Shown here: in pieces, positions 33,776 through 34,186 of the stretch
Numbering within the stretch: position 1 is the first letter of the stretch
How the letters are laid out: every line of letters begins with the position of its first letter
Origin: an uncultured bacterium
Lineage (GTDB): Bacteria > Bacteroidota > Bacteroidia > CAILMK01
Length of the DNA stretch: 34,186 nt
Assembly: GCA_903829945.1 (NCBI GenBank)
Contig: CAIKRV010000011.1
Coordinates: 78,255-112,440 of the forward strand
Reading direction: 5' to 3'
Made by a program: the position numbers and the translations under genes
Notes under the pieces: generated by a model
What the model saw: the letters and a program-made list of their open reading frames with translations, nothing else
Databases searched by the model: none
Told to the model about the DNA's origin: nothing

Positions 33776-34186
33776 CCTTTGCGATATTTTCCAATTTCGC
33801 TTGCAGATAGTCGTGTACGTTTTTGAAATAGCGGACGCCGTCGATATCCTCGTATTTACGGGCATTATCAATGGCCGTACCCATGGCTTCTTGTTGTTTT
33901 TCTGCAATGGGCGGTGAGTTGCTTGAATTATTAAAATTAGATTGATTGAAGTTGGATACAGATGTATCTATAGTTTGAACTTGTTCCTTAGGAATCTGCT
34001 CAGGAAGGGTATAGGAACTACATGGCCCCACCGTATAGGTTGTTGTTTTGAGCGTAGAAATTCTTCTGCGCCTGCGCTTTCTGGGTTTAAAAATGCGACC
34101 GTATAATAAAGGCATGCCAATGAGGCGTTCTGCTTCCTCACGTGTAATATCACTGGAATAGCATGAACGTAAATCATTGGTAGCGC
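33753..34186 (-). CDS. Partial hypothetical protein, N-terminus beyond window edge
   Basis: The minus-strand frame is open from the right window edge to the stop at 33753, giving about 144 residues without the start. An internal ATG at 34115 exists, but the coding-like sequence before it (SDITREEAERLIGMPLLYG) argues that the true start lies outside. The sequence then has a very basic patch (FKPRKRRRRRIST), an Asn/Ser-rich middle (SNFNQSNFNNSSNS) and a helical end (VRYFKNVHDYLQAKLENIAKE). No family is recognised. The other minus-strand frames in this stretch (33479-33907 and 33968-34177) are shadows. Confidence 0.6.
   Translation of the reverse strand, partial: ATNDLRSCYSSDITREEAERLIGMPLLYGRIFKPRKRRRRRISTLKTTTYTVGPCSSYTLPEQIPKEQVQTIDTSVSNFNQSNFNNSSNSPPIAEKQQEAMGTAIDNARKYEDIDGVRYFKNVHDYLQAKLENIAKENSCPEG

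Noticed and set aside
33479-33907. 142-residue minus-strand ORF
   Set aside because: It overlaps the end of the PorT-like gene and the partial right-edge gene in other frames, and its sequence is not protein-like.

Overview
The window looks like a chromosomal segment of a Bacteroidota bacterium (Chitinophagia/Sphingobacteriia-like; the exact order cannot be resolved from sequence alone). The evidence is low GC content, repeated promoter boxes of the Bacteroidota type TAnnTTTG, little Shine-Dalgarno signal, a TonB receptor with a carboxypeptidase-regulatory N-terminal domain, an ECF sigma factor with an RskA-like anti-sigma factor, and a DUF2400/TIGR02757 gene. Housekeeping anchors are dnaE (4230-7718) and typA/bipA (30899-32716).

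Left part (1-16269): a secreted thermolysin-like (M4) protease fused to tandem beta-helix modules runs off the left edge. Then come dnaE, an ALDH8-type aldehyde dehydrogenase, a YceI-like periplasmic protein with a strong palindromic operator, and a minus-strand cluster: prolyl oligopeptidase, exported hypothetical protein, small membrane-anchored protein, TonB-dependent receptor.

Middle (16500-25378): a small exported Cys-rich protein converges on a five-gene minus-strand operon. The operon encodes a stand-alone response regulator, a LysM-TM-HEAT scaffold protein, a membrane GT2 glycosyltransferase, a TPR + outer-membrane barrel (YaiO-type) protein and a membrane-anchored periplasmic protein of unknown function. 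The gene order and parts suggest a synthase-dependent exopolysaccharide synthesis and export machine without a visible PilZ/c-di-GMP domain. This is the best candidate for an undescribed system here. An ECF sigma/anti-sigma pair is transcribed divergently from it.

Right part (25380-34186): a DUF2400 gene is cut by a 644-bp element with 23-bp imperfect terminal inverted repeats and a 6-bp target duplication (ACATGT). Removing the element restores the reading frame exactly. Then follow a small membrane protein, a DAO-type FAD oxidoreductase, and a DODA-type dioxygenase whose operator carries the same 9-bp palindrome arms as the yceI operator 19.5 kb away. A 464-bp gap carries a minus-strand rho-independent terminator behind a rod-like foldable segment, a possible 6S-like RNA. 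After typA come a PorT-like outer-membrane barrel protein and a partial hypothetical gene at the right edge.

All functional calls come from reading motifs by eye. No database search or folding program was run.
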